This document shows, piece by piece, positions 25,071 to 39,230 of a stretch of 64,000 nt of DNA; the stretch's first letter is position 1; the number at the start of each line of letters is the position of its first letter. The stretch lies in assembly GCF_051401765.1 (NCBI RefSeq), contig NW_027480438.1, positions 310,001 through 374,000 of the forward strand, read 5' to 3'. The stretch comes from Calliopsis andreniformis. Its lineage: Eukaryota > Arthropoda > Insecta > Hymenoptera > Andrenidae. Position numbers and translations under genes: made by a program. Under the pieces are notes generated by a model, which worked only from the letters and a program-made list of their open reading frames with translations, was not told the origin of the DNA and did not search any database.

Positions 25071-27443
25071 CAACCCTCAACACTCAGTCCTGAATCTTCA
25101 ATCCTCAATCCTTAATCCTCAATCCTCAATCTTCAATCCTCCATACTCAATCTTCAATCCTCAATCCTCAATCATCAATCCTCAATCCTCAATCCTCACT
25201 CTTCAACCCTCAATAATCAATCTCCTGTCCTAGATCCTCAATCCCCAATACTCTATCCTTAATCCTCAATATTCAATCCTCTATCCCCAGGCCACATTCT
25301 TCAATCCCCAAAGCTCAATAATCAATCCTCAATCCTCAGTCCTCAATCGTCAATCATCAATCCACAATCTTCAATACTCTATCCTCAATCCTCAATCCTC
25401 AATCCTCAATCCTCAATCCTCAATCATCAATCCTCAATCTTCAATACTCAATCCTCAAACGTCAACCCTCAATCCTCCATCCTCAATTCTCAATCCTCAA
25501 TCCTCTGTCCTGAGGCCTCAAACCTCAACCCTCAACCCTCAGCCCTCATCCTTAATCCTCAATCCTGAATCCTCAATCCTCAACCTTCAATCCTCAATAC
25601 TCAATCTTCAATCCTCAATCCTCAATCCTCAACCCTCAACCCTCAGCCCTCATCCTCAATCCTCAAGCCTGAATCCTCAACCCTCAATCTTCAATCCTCA
25701 ATACTCAGCCTTCAATCCTCCATCCTCGATCCTCTATCCTCAATCCTCAATCCTCAATCATCAATCCTCAATCTTCAATACTCAGTCCTCAATCCTCAGT
25801 CCTCAATACTCAACCATCAATCCTCAAATCACAGTACTCAATAGAATATCCTGAATACTCAGGATTCAATACTCAAACCTCAATCCTCAACCCTCAGCCG
25901 TCATCCTCCATCCTCAATCCTCAATCCTAAATCCTCAATCCTCAGTCATCAATCCTCAATCTTCAATACTCAATCGTCAATCTTCAATCCTGAATCCTCA
26001 ATCCTCGATCCTCAATCCTCAATCCTCAATCATCAATCCTCAATCTCCATCACTCAATCCACAATCCTCAATCCTCAATCCTCATTCCTCAAACCTCCAT
26101 CCTCAACCCTCAGTCCTCAGCCTCAATTCTCAAATCTCAATCCTCAATCCTCAACCTTCAATCCTCAATACTCAATCTTCAATCTTCAATCCTCAATCCT
26201 CATTCCTCAATCCTCATTCCTCAAACCTCCATCCTCAACCCTCAGTCCACATCCTCAATTCTCAATTCTCAATCCTCAAACCTCAATCCTCAATCTTCAA
26301 TCCTCAATTATCAATCCTCAATCTCCAACACTCAATCCACAATCCTCAATCCTCAATCCTCATTCCTCAAACCTCCATCCTCAACCCTCAGTCCTCATCC
26401 TCAATTCTCAATTCTCAATCCTCAATCCTCAATCCTCAATCTTCAATCCTCAATAATCAATCTCGTATCCTAGATCCTCAATCCCCAATACTCTATCCTT
26501 AATCCTCAATATTCAATCCTCTATCCCCAGCCCACAATCTTCAATCCCCAAAGCTGAATAATCAATCCTCAACCCTCAGTCCTCAATCCTCAATCCTCAA
26601 TACTCAACCATCAATCCTCAAATCTCAATACTCAATAGAATATCCTGAATACTCAGGATTCAATACTCAAACATCAATCCTCAACCTTCAGCCGTCATCC
26701 TCCATCCTCAATCCTCAATCCTAAATCCTCAATCCTCAGTCATCAATCCTCAATCTTCAATACTCAATCATCAATCTTCAATCCTCAATCCTCAATCCTC
26801 GATCCTCAATCCTCAATCCTCAATCATCAATCCTCAATCTCCAACACTCAATCCACAATCCTCAATCCTCAATCCTCATTCCTCAAACCTCCTTCCTCAA
26901 CCCTCAGTCCTCATCCTCAATTCTCAATTCTCAATCCTCAATCCTCAATCCTCAATCTTCAATCCTCAATAATCAATCTCGTATCCTAGATCCTCAATCC
27001 CCAATACTCTATCCTTAATCCTCAATATTCAATCCTCTATCCCCAGTCCACAATCTTCAATCCCCAAAGCTCAATAATCAATCCTCAGCCCTGAGTCCTC
27101 AATCCCCAATCCTCAGTCCTCAATCCTCAATCCTCAATACTCAAACCTCAATCCTCAACCGTCAGTCCTCGTCCTCAATCCTCAAACCTCAATCCTCAGT
27201 CCTCAATCATCAATCCTCAATCTTCAATACTCAATCCTCAATCCTCAATCCTCAATACTCAATACTCAATACTCAATAGAATATCCTGAATTCTCAGTTT
27301 TCAATACTCAATCCTCAATCTTCAATCTTCATGTCTCCATACACAAACATCAATTATCATCACTCAACCCTCAACACTCAGTCCTCAATCTTCAATCCTC
27401 AATCCTCAATACTCAATACTCAATCCTCAATTCTCAATCCTCA
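25063..27443 (+). repeat. Second copy of the 9110-11490 block
   Basis: This is the partner at +15,953 bp. Its left edge is chimeric: an A unit like those at 24.98 kb joins the interior of a C-type unit at about 25.07 kb. Its right part is also inside the 4,352-bp tandem duplication, so a third copy of that part lies at about 30.28-31.80 kb. Confidence 0.78.
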
Positions 27444-30275
27444 ATACTCAACCATCAATCCTCAATACTCAATACTCAATAGAATATCGTGAATTCTAAG
27501 GATTCAATACTCAAACGCCAATCCTCAACCCTCAGCCCTCATTCTCCATCCTCAATACTCAATCCGCAATCCTCAACCTTCAATCCTCAATACTCAATCT
27601 TCAATCTTCAATCCTCAATCCTCAAACCTCAATCCTCAATCCTCAATCCTCAGTCATCAATCCTCAATCTTCAATACTCAATCGTCAATCCGCAGTCCTC
27701 AATACTCAATCCTAGATCCTCAATCCCCAATCCTCAATCCTTAATCGTCAATCGTCAATCCTCAATCCCCAATCCTCAATCTTCAATCCTCAATCCTCAA
27801 TCCTCAAGCCTCAATACTCAATCCTCAATCCTCAATCCTCAATCCTCAATCCTCAATCCTCAATCTTCAATACTCAATCCTCAATGCTCAATCCTCAATC
27901 CTCAATACTCAACCATCAATCCTCAATTCTCAATACTCAATAGAATATCCTGAATTCTCAGTATTCAATACTCAAACCTCAATCCTCAACCCTCAGCCCT
28001 CATTCTCCACCCGCAATCCTCAATCCTCAAACCTCAATCCTCAATACTCAATCTTCGATCCTCAATACTCAATCCTCAATCTTCAATACTCAATCCTCAA
28101 ACGTCAACCCTCAATCCTCCATCCTCAATTCTCAATCCTCAATCCTCTGTCCTCAGGCCTCAAACCTCAATCCTCAATACTCAATACTCAATACTCAAAA
28201 GAATATACTGAATTCTCAGTTTTCAATACTCAATCCTCAATCTTCAATCTTCATGTCTCCATCTACAATCATCAATTATCATCACTCAACCCTCAACACT
28301 CAGTCCTCAATCTTCAATGCTCAATCCTTAATCCTCAATCCTCAATCTGCAATCCTCCATACTCAATCTTCAATCCTCAATCCTCAATCATCAATCCTCA
28401 ATCCTCAATCCTCACCCTTGAATCCTCAATAATCAATCTCCTGTCCTAGACCCTCAATCCCCAATACTCTATCCTTAATCCTCAACATTCAGTCCTCTAT
28501 CCCCAGGCCACATTCTTCAATCCCCAAAGCTCAATAATCAATCCTCAATACTCAGTTCTCAATCGCCAATCATCAATCCACAATCTTCAATACTCAATCC
28601 TCAATCCTCAATCCTCAATCCTCAATCCTCAATCATCAATCCTCAATCTTCAATACTCAATCCTCAAACGTCAACCCTCAATCCTCCATCCTCAATTCTC
28701 AATCCTCAATCCTCTGTCCTCAGGCCTCAAACCTCAACCCTCAACCCTCAGCCCTCATCCTCAATCCTCAATCCTGAATCCTCAATCCTCAACCTTCAAT
28801 CCTCAATACTCAATCTTCAATCCTCAATCTTCAATCCGCAATCCTCAAACCTCAGCCCTCATCCTCAATCCTCAATCCTGAATCCTCAATCCTCAATCTT
28901 CAATCCTCAATACTCAGCCTTCAATCCTCCATCCTCGATCCTCTATCCTCAATCCTCAATCCTCAATCATCAATCCTCAATCTTCAATACTCAGTCCTCA
29001 ATCCTCAATCCTCAATACTCAACCATCAATCCTCAAATCACAATACTCAATAGAATATCCTGAATACTCAGGATACAATACTCAAACCTCAAGCCTCAAC
29101 CCTCAGCCGTCATCCTCCATCCTCAATCCTCAATGCTAAATCCTCAATCCTCAGTCATCAATCCTCAATCTTCCATACTCAATCGTCAATCTTCAATCCT
29201 CAACCCTCAATCCTCGATCCTCAATCCTCAATCCTCAATCATCAATCCTCAATCTCCAACACTCAATCCACAATCCTCAATCCTCAATCCTCATTCCTCA
29301 AACCTCCATCCTCAACCCTCAGTCCTCATCCTCAATTCTCAATTCTCAATCCTCAGTCCTCAATCCTCAATCTTCAATCCTCAATAATCAATCTCGTATC
29401 GTAGATCCTCAATCCCCAATACTCTATCCTTAATCCTCAATATTCAATCCTCTATCCCCAGTCCACAATCATCATTCCCCAAAGCTCAATAATCAATCCT
29501 CAACCCCCAGTCCTCAATCCCCAATCCTCAGTCCTCAATCCTCAATCCTCAATACTCAAACCTCAATCCTCAGCCGTCAGTCCTCGTCCTCAATCCTCAA
29601 ACCTCAATCCTCAATCCTCAATGATCAATACTCAATTCTCACTTCTCAATAGAATATCCTCAATTCTCAGTTTTCAATACTCAATCCTCAATCTTCAATC
29701 TTCAAGTCTCCATCCACAAACATCAATTCTCATCACTCAACACTCAACACTCAATCCTCAATCCTCAATCCTCAATCTTCAATCCTCAATCCTCAATCCT
29801 CAATCCTCAATCCTCAATCCTCAATCATCAATCCTCAATCTGCAAAACTCAATCCTCAATCCTCAATCCTCAATCCTCAATCCTCAATCATCAATCCTCA
29901 ATCTTCAATACTCAATCCTCAAACGTCAACCCTCAAACTTCCATCCTCAATTCTCAATCCTCAATCCTCTGTCCTCAGGCCTCAAACCTCAACCCTCAAC
30001 CCTCAGCCCTCATCCTCAATCCTCAATCCTGAATCCTCAATCCTCAACCTTCAATCCTCAATACTCAATCTTCAATCCTCAACCCTCAATCCTCAATCCT
30101 CAACCCTCAGCCCTCATCCTCAATCCTCAATCCTGAATCCTCAATCCTCAATCTTCAATCCTCAATACTCAGCCTTCAATCCACCATCCTCGATCCTCTA
30201 TCCTCAAGCGTCAATCCTCAATCCTCAATCCTCAACCCTCAGCCCTCATCCTCCATCCTCAATCCTCAATCCTCA
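25930..30275 (+). repeat. 4,352-bp tandem duplication, copy 1
   Basis: Markers 26634, 27275, 27478, 27939 and 29049 recur at exactly +4,352 bp (30986, 31627, 31830, 32291, 33401). The rare marker AAAAGAATATACTG at 28197 recurs at 32549. The copy joint at about 30.27 kb links CAGCCCT-CATCCT-CCATCCT words to the CAATCCTAAATCC context. This is a direct head-to-tail duplication typical of unequal crossing-over in satellites. Confidence 0.87.
28810..29570 (+). repeat. 0.8-kb block recurring at 35177-35940
   Basis: The offset is 6,367 bp: CAATCCGCAATCC pairs 28834 with 35201, and marker 29049 pairs with 35416, both carrying the perfect dyad version. One extra heptamer is present in the right copy near 35650. 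The right copy is entered from a different block at about 35.17 kb, giving a chimeric joint. Confidence 0.75.
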
Positions 30276-33200
30276 ATCCTAAATCCTCAATCCTCAGTCA
30301 TCAATCCTCAATCTTCAATACTCAATCGTCAATCTTCAATCCTGAATCCTCAATCCTCGATCCTCAATCCTCAATCCTCAATCATCAATCCTCAATCTCC
30401 ATCACTCAATCCACAATCCTCAATCCTCAATCCTCATTCCTCAAACCTCCATCCTCAACCCTCAGTCCTCAGCCTCAATTCTCAAATCTCAATCCTCAAT
30501 CCTCAACCTTCAATCCTCAATACTCAATCTTCAATCTTCAATCCTCAATCCTCATTCCTCAATCCTCATTCCTCAAACCTCCATCCTCAACCCTCAGTCC
30601 ACATCCTCAATTCTCAATTCTCAATCCTCAAACCTCAATCCTCAATCTTCAATCCTCAATTATCAATCCTCAATCTCCAACACTCAATCCACAATCCTCA
30701 ATCCTCAATCCTCATTCCTCAAACCTCCATCCTCAACCCTCAGTCCTCATCCTCAATTCTCAATTCTCAATCCTCAATCCTCAATCCTCAATCTTCAATC
30801 CTCAATAATCAATCTCGTATCCTAGATCCTCAATCCCCAATACTCTATCCTTAATCCTCAATATTCAATCCTCTATCCCCAGCCCACAATCTTCAATCCC
30901 CAAAGCTGAATAATCAATCCTCAACCCTCAGTCCTCAATCCTCAATCCTCAATACTCAACCATCAATCCTCAAATCTCAATACTCAATAGAATATCCTGA
31001 ATACTCAGGATTCAATACTCAAACATCAATCCTCAACCTTCAGCCGTCATCCTCCATCCTCAATCCTCAATCCTAAATCCTCAATCCTCAGTCATCAATC
31101 CTCAATCTTCAATACTCAATCATCAATCTTCAATCCTCAATCCTCAATCCTCGATCCTCAATCCTCAATCCTCAATCATCAATCCTCAATCTCCAACACT
31201 CAATCCACAATCCTCAATCCTCAATCCTCATTCCTCAAACCTCCTTCCTCAACCCTCAGTCCTCATCCTCAATTCTCAATTCTCAATCCTCAATCCTCAA
31301 TCCTCAATCTTCAATCCTCAATAATCAATCTCGTATCCTAGATCCTCAATCCCCAATACTCTATCCTTAATCCTCAATATTCAATCCTCTATCCCCAGTC
31401 CACAATCTTCAATCCCCAAAGCTCAATAATCAATCCTCAGCCCTGAGTCCTCAATCCCCAATCCTCAGTCCTCAATCCTCAATCCTCAATACTCAAACCT
31501 CAATCCTCAACCGTCAGTCCTCGTCCTCAATCCTCAAACCTCAATCCTCAGTCCTCAATCATCAATCCTCAATCTTCAATACTCAATCCTCAATCCTCAA
31601 TCCTCAATACTCAATACTCAATACTCAATAGAATATCCTGAATTCTCAGTTTTCAATACTCAATCCTCAATCTTCAATCTTCATGTCTCCATACACAAAC
31701 ATCAATTATCATCACTCAACCCTCAACACTCAGTCCTCAATCTTCAATCCTCAATCCTCAATACTCAATACTCAATCCTCAATTCTCAATCCTCAATACT
31801 CAACCATCAATCCTCAATTCTCAATACTCAATAGAATATCGTGAATTCTAAGGATTCAATACTCAAACGCCAATCCTCAACCCTCAGCCCTCATTCTCCA
31901 TCCTCAATACTCAATCCGCAATCCTCAACCTTCAATCCTCAATACTCAATCTTCAATCTTCAATCCTCAATCCTCAAACCTCAATCCTCAATCCTCAATC
32001 CTCAGTCATCAATCCTCAATCTTCAATACTCAATCGTCAATCCGCAGTCCTCAATACTCAATCCTAGATCCTCAATCCCCAATCCTCAATCCTTAATCGT
32101 CAATCGTCAATCCTCAATCCCCAATCCTCAATCTTCAATCCTCAATCCTCAATCCTCAAGCCTCAATACTCAATCCTCAATCCTCAATCCTCAATCCTCA
32201 ATCCTCAATCCTCAATCTTCAATACTCAATCCTCAATGCTCAATCCTCAATCCTCAATACTCAACCATCAATCCTCAATTCTCAATACTCAATAGAATAT
32301 CCTGAATTCTCAGTATTCAATACTCAAACCTCAATCCTCAACCCTCAGCCCTCATTCTCCACCCGCAATCCTCAATCCTCAAACCTCAATCCTCAATACT
32401 CAATCTTCGATCCTCAATACTCAATCCTCAATCTTCAATACTCAATCCTCAAACGTCAACCCTCAATCCTCCATCCTCAATTCTCAATCCTCAATCCTCT
32501 GTCCTCAGGCCTCAAACCTCAATCCTCAATACTCAATACTCAATACTCAAAAGAATATACTGAATTCTCAGTTTTCAATACTCAATCCTCAATCTTCAAT
32601 CTTCATGTCTCCATCTACAATCATCAATTATCATCACTCAACCCTCAACACTCAGTCCTCAATCTTCAATGCTTAATCCTTAATCCTCAATCCTCAATCT
32701 GCAATCCTCCATACTCAATCTTCAATCCTCAATCCTCAATCATCAATCCTCAATCCTCAATCCTCACCCTTGAATCCTCAATAATCAATCTCCTGTCCTA
32801 GACCCTCAATCCCCAATACTCTATCCTTAATCCTCAACATTCAGTCCTCTATCCCCAGGCCACATTCTTCAATCCCCAAAGCTCAATAATCAATCCTCAA
32901 TACTCAGTTCTCAATCGCCAATCATCAATCCACAATCTTCAATACTCAATCCTCAATCCTCAATCCTCAATCCTCAATCCTCAATCATCAATCCTCAATC
33001 TTCAATACTCAATCCTCAAACGTCAACCCTCAATCCTCCATCCTCAATTCTCAATCCTCAATCCTCTGTCCTCAGGCCTCAAACCTCAACCCTCAACCCT
33101 CAGCCCTCATCCTCAATCCTCAATCCTGAATCCTCAATCCTCAACCTTCAATCCTCAATACTCAATCTTCAATCCTCAATCTTCAATCCGCAATCCTCAA

Positions 33201-34540
33201 ACCTCAGCCCTCATCCTCAATCCTCAATCCTGAATCCTCAATCCTCAATCTTCAATCCTCAATACTCAGCCTTCAATCCTCCATCCTCGATCCTCTATCC
33301 TCAATCCTCAATCCTCAATCATCAATCCTCAATCTTCAATACTCAGTCCTCAATCCTCAATCCTCAATACTCAACCATCAATCCTCAAATCACAATACTC
33401 AATAGAATATCCTGAATACTCAGGATACAATACTCAAACCTCAAGCCTCAACCCTCAGCCGTCATCCTCCATCCTCAATCCTCAATGCTAAATCCTCAAT
33501 CCTCAGTCATCAATCCTCAATCTTCCATACTCAATCGTCAATCTTCAATCCTCAACCCTCATTCCTCAAACCTCCATCCTCAACCCTCAGTCCTCATCCT
33601 CAATTCTCAATTCTCAATCCTCAGTCCTCAATCCTCAATCTTCAATCCTCAATAATCAATCTCGTATCGTAGATCCTCAATCCCCAATACTCTATCCTTA
33701 ATCCTCAATATTCAATCCTCTATCCCCAGTCCACAATCATCATTCCCCAAAGCTCAATAATCAATCCTCAACCCCCAGTCCTCAATCCCCAATCCTCAGT
33801 CCTCAATCCTCAATCCTCAATACTCAAACCTCAATCCTCAGCCGTCAGTCCTCGTCCTCAATCCTCAAACCTCAATCCTCAATCCTCAATGATCAATACT
33901 CAATTCTCACTTCTCAATAGAATATCCTCAATTCTCAGTTTTCAATACTCAATCCTCAATCTTCAATCTTCAAGTCTCCATCCACAAACATCAATTCTCA
34001 TCACTCAACACTCAACACTCAATCCTCAATCCTCAATCCTCAATCTTCAATCCTCAATCCTCAATCCTCAATCCTCAATCCTCAATCCTCAATCATCAAT
34101 CCTCAATCTGCAAAACTCAATCCTCAATCCTCAATCCTCAATCCTCAATCCTCAATCATCAATCCTCAATCTTCAATACTCAATCCTCAAACGTCAACCC
34201 TCAAACTTCCATCCTCAATTCTCAATCCTCAATCCTCTGTCCTCAGGCCTCAAACCTCAACCCTCAACCCTCAGCCCTCATCCTCAATCCTCAATCCTGA
34301 ATCCTCAATCCTCAACCTTCAATCCTCAATACTCAATCTTCAATCCTCAACCCTCAATCCTCAATCCTCAACCCTCAGCCCTCATCCTCAATCCTCAATC
34401 CTGAATCCTCAATCCTCAATCTTCAATCCTCAATACTCAGCCTTCAATCCACCATCCTCGATCCTCTATCCTCAAGCGTCAATCCTCAATCCTCAATCCT
34501 CAACCCTCAGCCCTCATCCTCCATCCTCAATCCTCAATCC
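30276..34540 (+). repeat. 4,352-bp tandem duplication, copy 2 (84-bp deletion)
   Basis: This copy is in register with copy 1 until about 33557. There, 84 bp (exactly 12 heptamers, including the CTCGATCC word) are missing, and the offset becomes 4,268 bp (29648 pairs with 33916). Beyond about 34.53 kb the sequence stops matching 30.27 kb and instead matches 13.47 and 20.86 kb. Confidence 0.87.
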
Positions 34541-35689
34541 TCAAACCTCAACCTTCAATCCTCAATACTCAATCTTTGATCCTCAATCCTCAACCCTCAA
34601 TCCTCAATCCTCAATCCTCAATCCTCAATCCTCAATATTCAATACACAACCCTCAAACATCAATCCTCAATACTCAATCATCAATCCTCAATTCTCAATA
34701 CTCAATAGAATATCCTGAATTCTCTGTTTTCAATACTCAATCGTCAATCTTCAATCTTCAAGTCTCCATCCACAAACATAAATTCTCATCACTCAACCCT
34801 CACCTCTCAGTCCTCAATCTTCAATCCTCAATCCTCAATCCTCAATCGTCAATCGTCAATCCTCAATCCCCAATCCTCAATCTTCAATTCTCAATCCTCA
34901 ATCCTCCAGCCTCAATACTCAATCCTCAATCCTCAATCCTCAATCCTCAATCCTCAATCATCAATCCTCAATCTTCAATACTCAGTCCTCAATCCTCAAT
35001 CCTCAATACTCAACCATCAATCCTCAAATCTCAATACTCAATAGAATATCCTGAATACTCAGGATTCAATACTCAAACCTCAATCCTCAACCCTCAGCCG
35101 TCATCCTCCATTCTCAATCCTCAATCCTAAATCCTCAATCCTCAGTCATGAATCCTCAATCTTCAATCCTCAATACTCAATCTTCAATCCTCAATCTTCA
35201 ATCCGCAATCCTCAAACCTCAGCCCTCATCCTCAATCCTCAATCCTGAATCCTCAATCCTCAATCTTCAATCCTCAATACTCAGCCTTCAATCCTCCATC
35301 CTCGATCCTCTATCCTCAATCCTCAATCCTCAATCATCAATCCTCAATCTTCAATACTCAGTCCTCAATCCTCAATCCTCAATACTCAACCATCAATCCT
35401 CAAATCACAATACTCAATAGAATATCCTGAATACTCAGGATACAATACTCAAACCTCAAGCCTCAACCCTCAGCCGTCATCCTCCATCCTCAATCCTCAA
35501 TGCTAAATCCTCAATCCTCAGTCATCAATCCTCAATCTTCCATACTCAATCGTCAATCTTCAATCCTCAACCCTCAATCCTCGATCCTCAATCCTCAATC
35601 CTCAATCATCAATCCTCAATCTCCAACACTCAATCCACAATCCTCAATCCTCAATCCTCAATCCTCATTCCTCAAACCTCCATCCTCAA

Positions 35690-37857
35690 CCCTCAGTCCT
35701 CATCCTCAATTCTCAATTCTCAATCCTCAGTCCTCAATCCTCAATATTCAATCCTCAATAATCAATCTCGTATCGTAGATCCTCAATCCCCAATACTCTA
35801 TCCTTAATCCTCAATATTCAATCCTCTATCCCCAGTCCACAATCATCATTCCCCAAAGCTCAATAATCAATCCTCAACCCCCAGTCCTCAATCCCCAATC
35901 CTCAGTCCTCAATCCTCAATCCTCAATACTCAAACCTCAATCCCCAACCGTCAGTCCTCGTCCTCAATCCTCAAACCTCAATCCTCAATCCTCAATCATC
36001 AATCCTCAATTCTCACTTCTCAATAGAATATCCTGAATTCTCAGTTTTCAATACTCAATCCTCAATCTTCAGTCTTCAAGTCTCCATCCACAAACATCAA
36101 TTCTCATCACTCAACCCTCAACACTCAATCCTCAATCCTCAATCCTCAATCTTCAGTCCTCAATCCTCAATCCTCAATCCTCCATCCTCAATCCTCAATC
36201 ATCAATCCTCAATCTGCAAAACTCAATCCTCAATCCTCAATCCTCAATCCTCAATCCTCAATCATCAATCCTCAATCTTCAATACTCAATCCTCAAACGT
36301 CAACCCTCAATCCTCCATCCTCAATTCTCAATCCTCAATCCTCTGTCCTCAGGCCTCAAACCTCAACCCTCAACCCTCAGCCCTCATCCTCAATCCTCAA
36401 TCCTGAATCCTCAATCCTCAACCTTCAATCCTCAATACTCAATCTTCAATCCTCAACCCTCAATCCTCAATCCTCAACCCTCAGCCCTCATCCTCAATCC
36501 TCAATCCTGAATCCTCAATCCTCAATCTTCAATCCTCAATACTCAGCCTTCAATCCACCATCCTCGATCCTCTATCCTCAAGCGTCAATCCTCAATCCTC
36601 AATCCTCAACCCTCAGCCCTCATCCTCCACCCTCAATCCTCAATCCTCAAACCTCATCCTTCAATCCTCAATACTCAATCTTCGATCCTCAATCCTCAAC
36701 CCTCAATCCTCAATCCTCAATCCTCAATCCTCAATCCTCAATATTCAATACACAACCCTCAAACATCAATCCTCAATACTCAATCATCAATCCTCAATTC
36801 TCAATACTCAATAGAATATCCTGAATTCTCTGTTTTCAATACTCAATCGTCAATCTTCAATCTTCAAGTCTCCATCCACAAACATAAATTCTCATCACTC
36901 AACCCTCAACTCTCAGTCCTCAATCTTCAATCCTCAATCCTCAATCCTCAATCCTCAATCGTCAATCCTCAATCCCCAATCCTCAATCTTCAATCCTCAA
37001 TCCTCAATCCTCAAGCCTCAATACTCAATCCTCAATCCTCAATCCTCAATCCTCAATCCTCAATCATCAATCCTCAATCTTCAATACTCAGTCCTCAATC
37101 CTCAATCCTCAATACTCAACCATCAATCCTCAAATCTCAATACTCAATAGAATATCCTGAATACTCAGGATTCAATACTCAAACCTCAATCCTCAACCCT
37201 CAGCCGTCATCCTCCATCCTCAATCCTCAATCCTAAATCCTCAATCCTCAGTCATGAATCCTCAATCTTCAATACTCAATCGTCAATCTTCAATCCTCAA
37301 TCCTCAATCCTCGATCCTCAATCCTCAATCCTCAATCATCAATCCTCAATCTCCAACACTCAATCCACAATCCTCAATCCTCAATCCTCATTCCTCAAAA
37401 CTCCATCCTCAACCCTCAGTCCTCATCCTCAATTCTCAATTCTCAATCCTCAATCCTCAATCCTCAATCTTCAATCCTCAATAATCAATCTCGTATCCTA
37501 GATCCTCAATCCCCAATACTCTATCCTTAATCCTCAATATTCAATCCTCTATCCCCAGTCCACAATCTTCAATCCCCAAAGCTCAATAATCAATCCTCAA
37601 CCCTCAGTCCTCAATCCCCAATCCTCAGTCCTCAATCCTCAATCCTCAATACTCAAACCTCAATCCTCAACCGTCAGTCCTCGTCCTCAATCCTCAAACC
37701 TCAATCCTCAATCCTCAACCATCAATCCTCAATTCTCAATTCTCAATAGAATATCCTGAATTCTCAGTTTTCAATTCTCAATCCTCAATCTTCAATCTTC
37801 AAGTCTCCATCCACAAACATCAATTCTCATCACTCAACCCTAAACACTCAATCCTCA
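35690..37857 (+). repeat. Second copy of the 2080-4240 block
   Basis: This is the partner at +33,610 to +33,617 bp. In the part from 36.0 to 36.4 kb it is closer to 22.85-23.28 kb (both have CTTCAGTCTTCAAG where 2.46 kb has CTTCAATCTTCAAG), so at least three related copies exist. Past about 37.84 kb it lacks roughly 110 bp present at 4.25-4.36 kb, agreeing with the 23.7-kb version. Confidence 0.78.
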
Positions 37858-39230
37858 ATCCTCAATCATCAATCCTCAATCTTCAATACTCAATCCTCAA
37901 TCCTCAATCCTCAATACTCAATACTCAATACTCAATAGAATATCCTGAATTCTCAGTTTTCAATACTCAATCCTCAATCTTCAATCTTCATGTCTCCATC
38001 CACAAACATCAATTATCATCACTCAACCCTCATCACTCAGTCCTCAATCTTCAATCCTCAATCCTCAATACTCAATCCTCAATCATCAATCCTCAATCTT
38101 CAAAACTCAATCCTCAATCCTCAATTCTCAATCCTCAATACTCAACCATCAATCCTCAATTCTCAATACTCAATAGAATATCGTGAATTCTCAGGATTCA
38201 ATACTCAAACCCCAATCCTCAACCCTCAGCCCTCATTCTCCAGCCTCAATACTCAATCCTCAATCCTCAACCTTCAATCCTCAATACTCAATCTTCAATC
38301 TTCAATCCTCAAACCTCATTCCTCAATCCTCATTCCTCAAACCTCCATCCTCAACCCTCAGTCCACATCCTCAATTCTCAATTCTCAATCCTCAAACCTC
38401 AATCCTCAGTCTTCAATCCTCAATTATCAATCCTCAATCTCCAACACTCAATCCACAATCCTCAATCCTCAATCCTCATTCCTCAAACCTCCATCCTCAA
38501 CCCTCAGTCCTCATCCTCAATTCTCAGTTCTCAATCCTCAATCCTCAATCCTCAATCTTCAATCCTCAATAATCAATCTCGTATCCTAGATCCTCAATCC
38601 CCAATACTCTATCCTTAATCCTCAATATTCAATCCTCTATCCCCAGTCCACAATCTTCAATCCCCAAAGCTCAATAATCAATCCTCAACCCTCAGTCCTC
38701 AATCCCCAATCCTCAGTCCTCAATCCTCAATCCTCAATACTCAAACCTCAATCCTCAACCGTCAGTCCTCGTACTCAATCCTCAAACCTCAATCCTCAAT
38801 CCTCAACCATCAATCCTCAATTCTCAATTCTCAATAGAATATCCTGAATTCTCAGTTTTCAATACTCAATCCTCAATCTTCAATCTTCAAGTCTCCATCC
38901 ACAAACATCAATTCTCATCACTCAACCCTAAACACTCAATCCTCAATCCTCAATCCTCAATCTTCAATCCTCAATCCTCAATCCTCAATCCTCAATCCTC
39001 AATCCTCAATCATCAATCCTCAATCTGCAAAACTCAATCCTCAATCCTCAATCCTCAATCCTCAGTCCTCAATCATCAATCCTCAATCTTCAATACTTAA
39101 TCCTCAATCCTCAATCCTCAATACTCAATACTCAATACTCAATAGAATATCCTGAATTCTCAGTTTTCAATACTCAATCCTCAATCTTCAATCTTCATGT
39201 CTCCATCCACAAACATCAATTATCATCACT
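37445..39230 (+). repeat. Second copy of the 23285-25070 block
   Basis: This is the partner at +14,160 bp. Upstream of 37445 the sequence instead matches 2.1-4.2 kb (offset 33,610-33,617). Downstream of about 39.2 kb it matches 16.6-18.6 kb (offset 22,623). The segment is thus a piece of a three-part mosaic. Confidence 0.8.
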
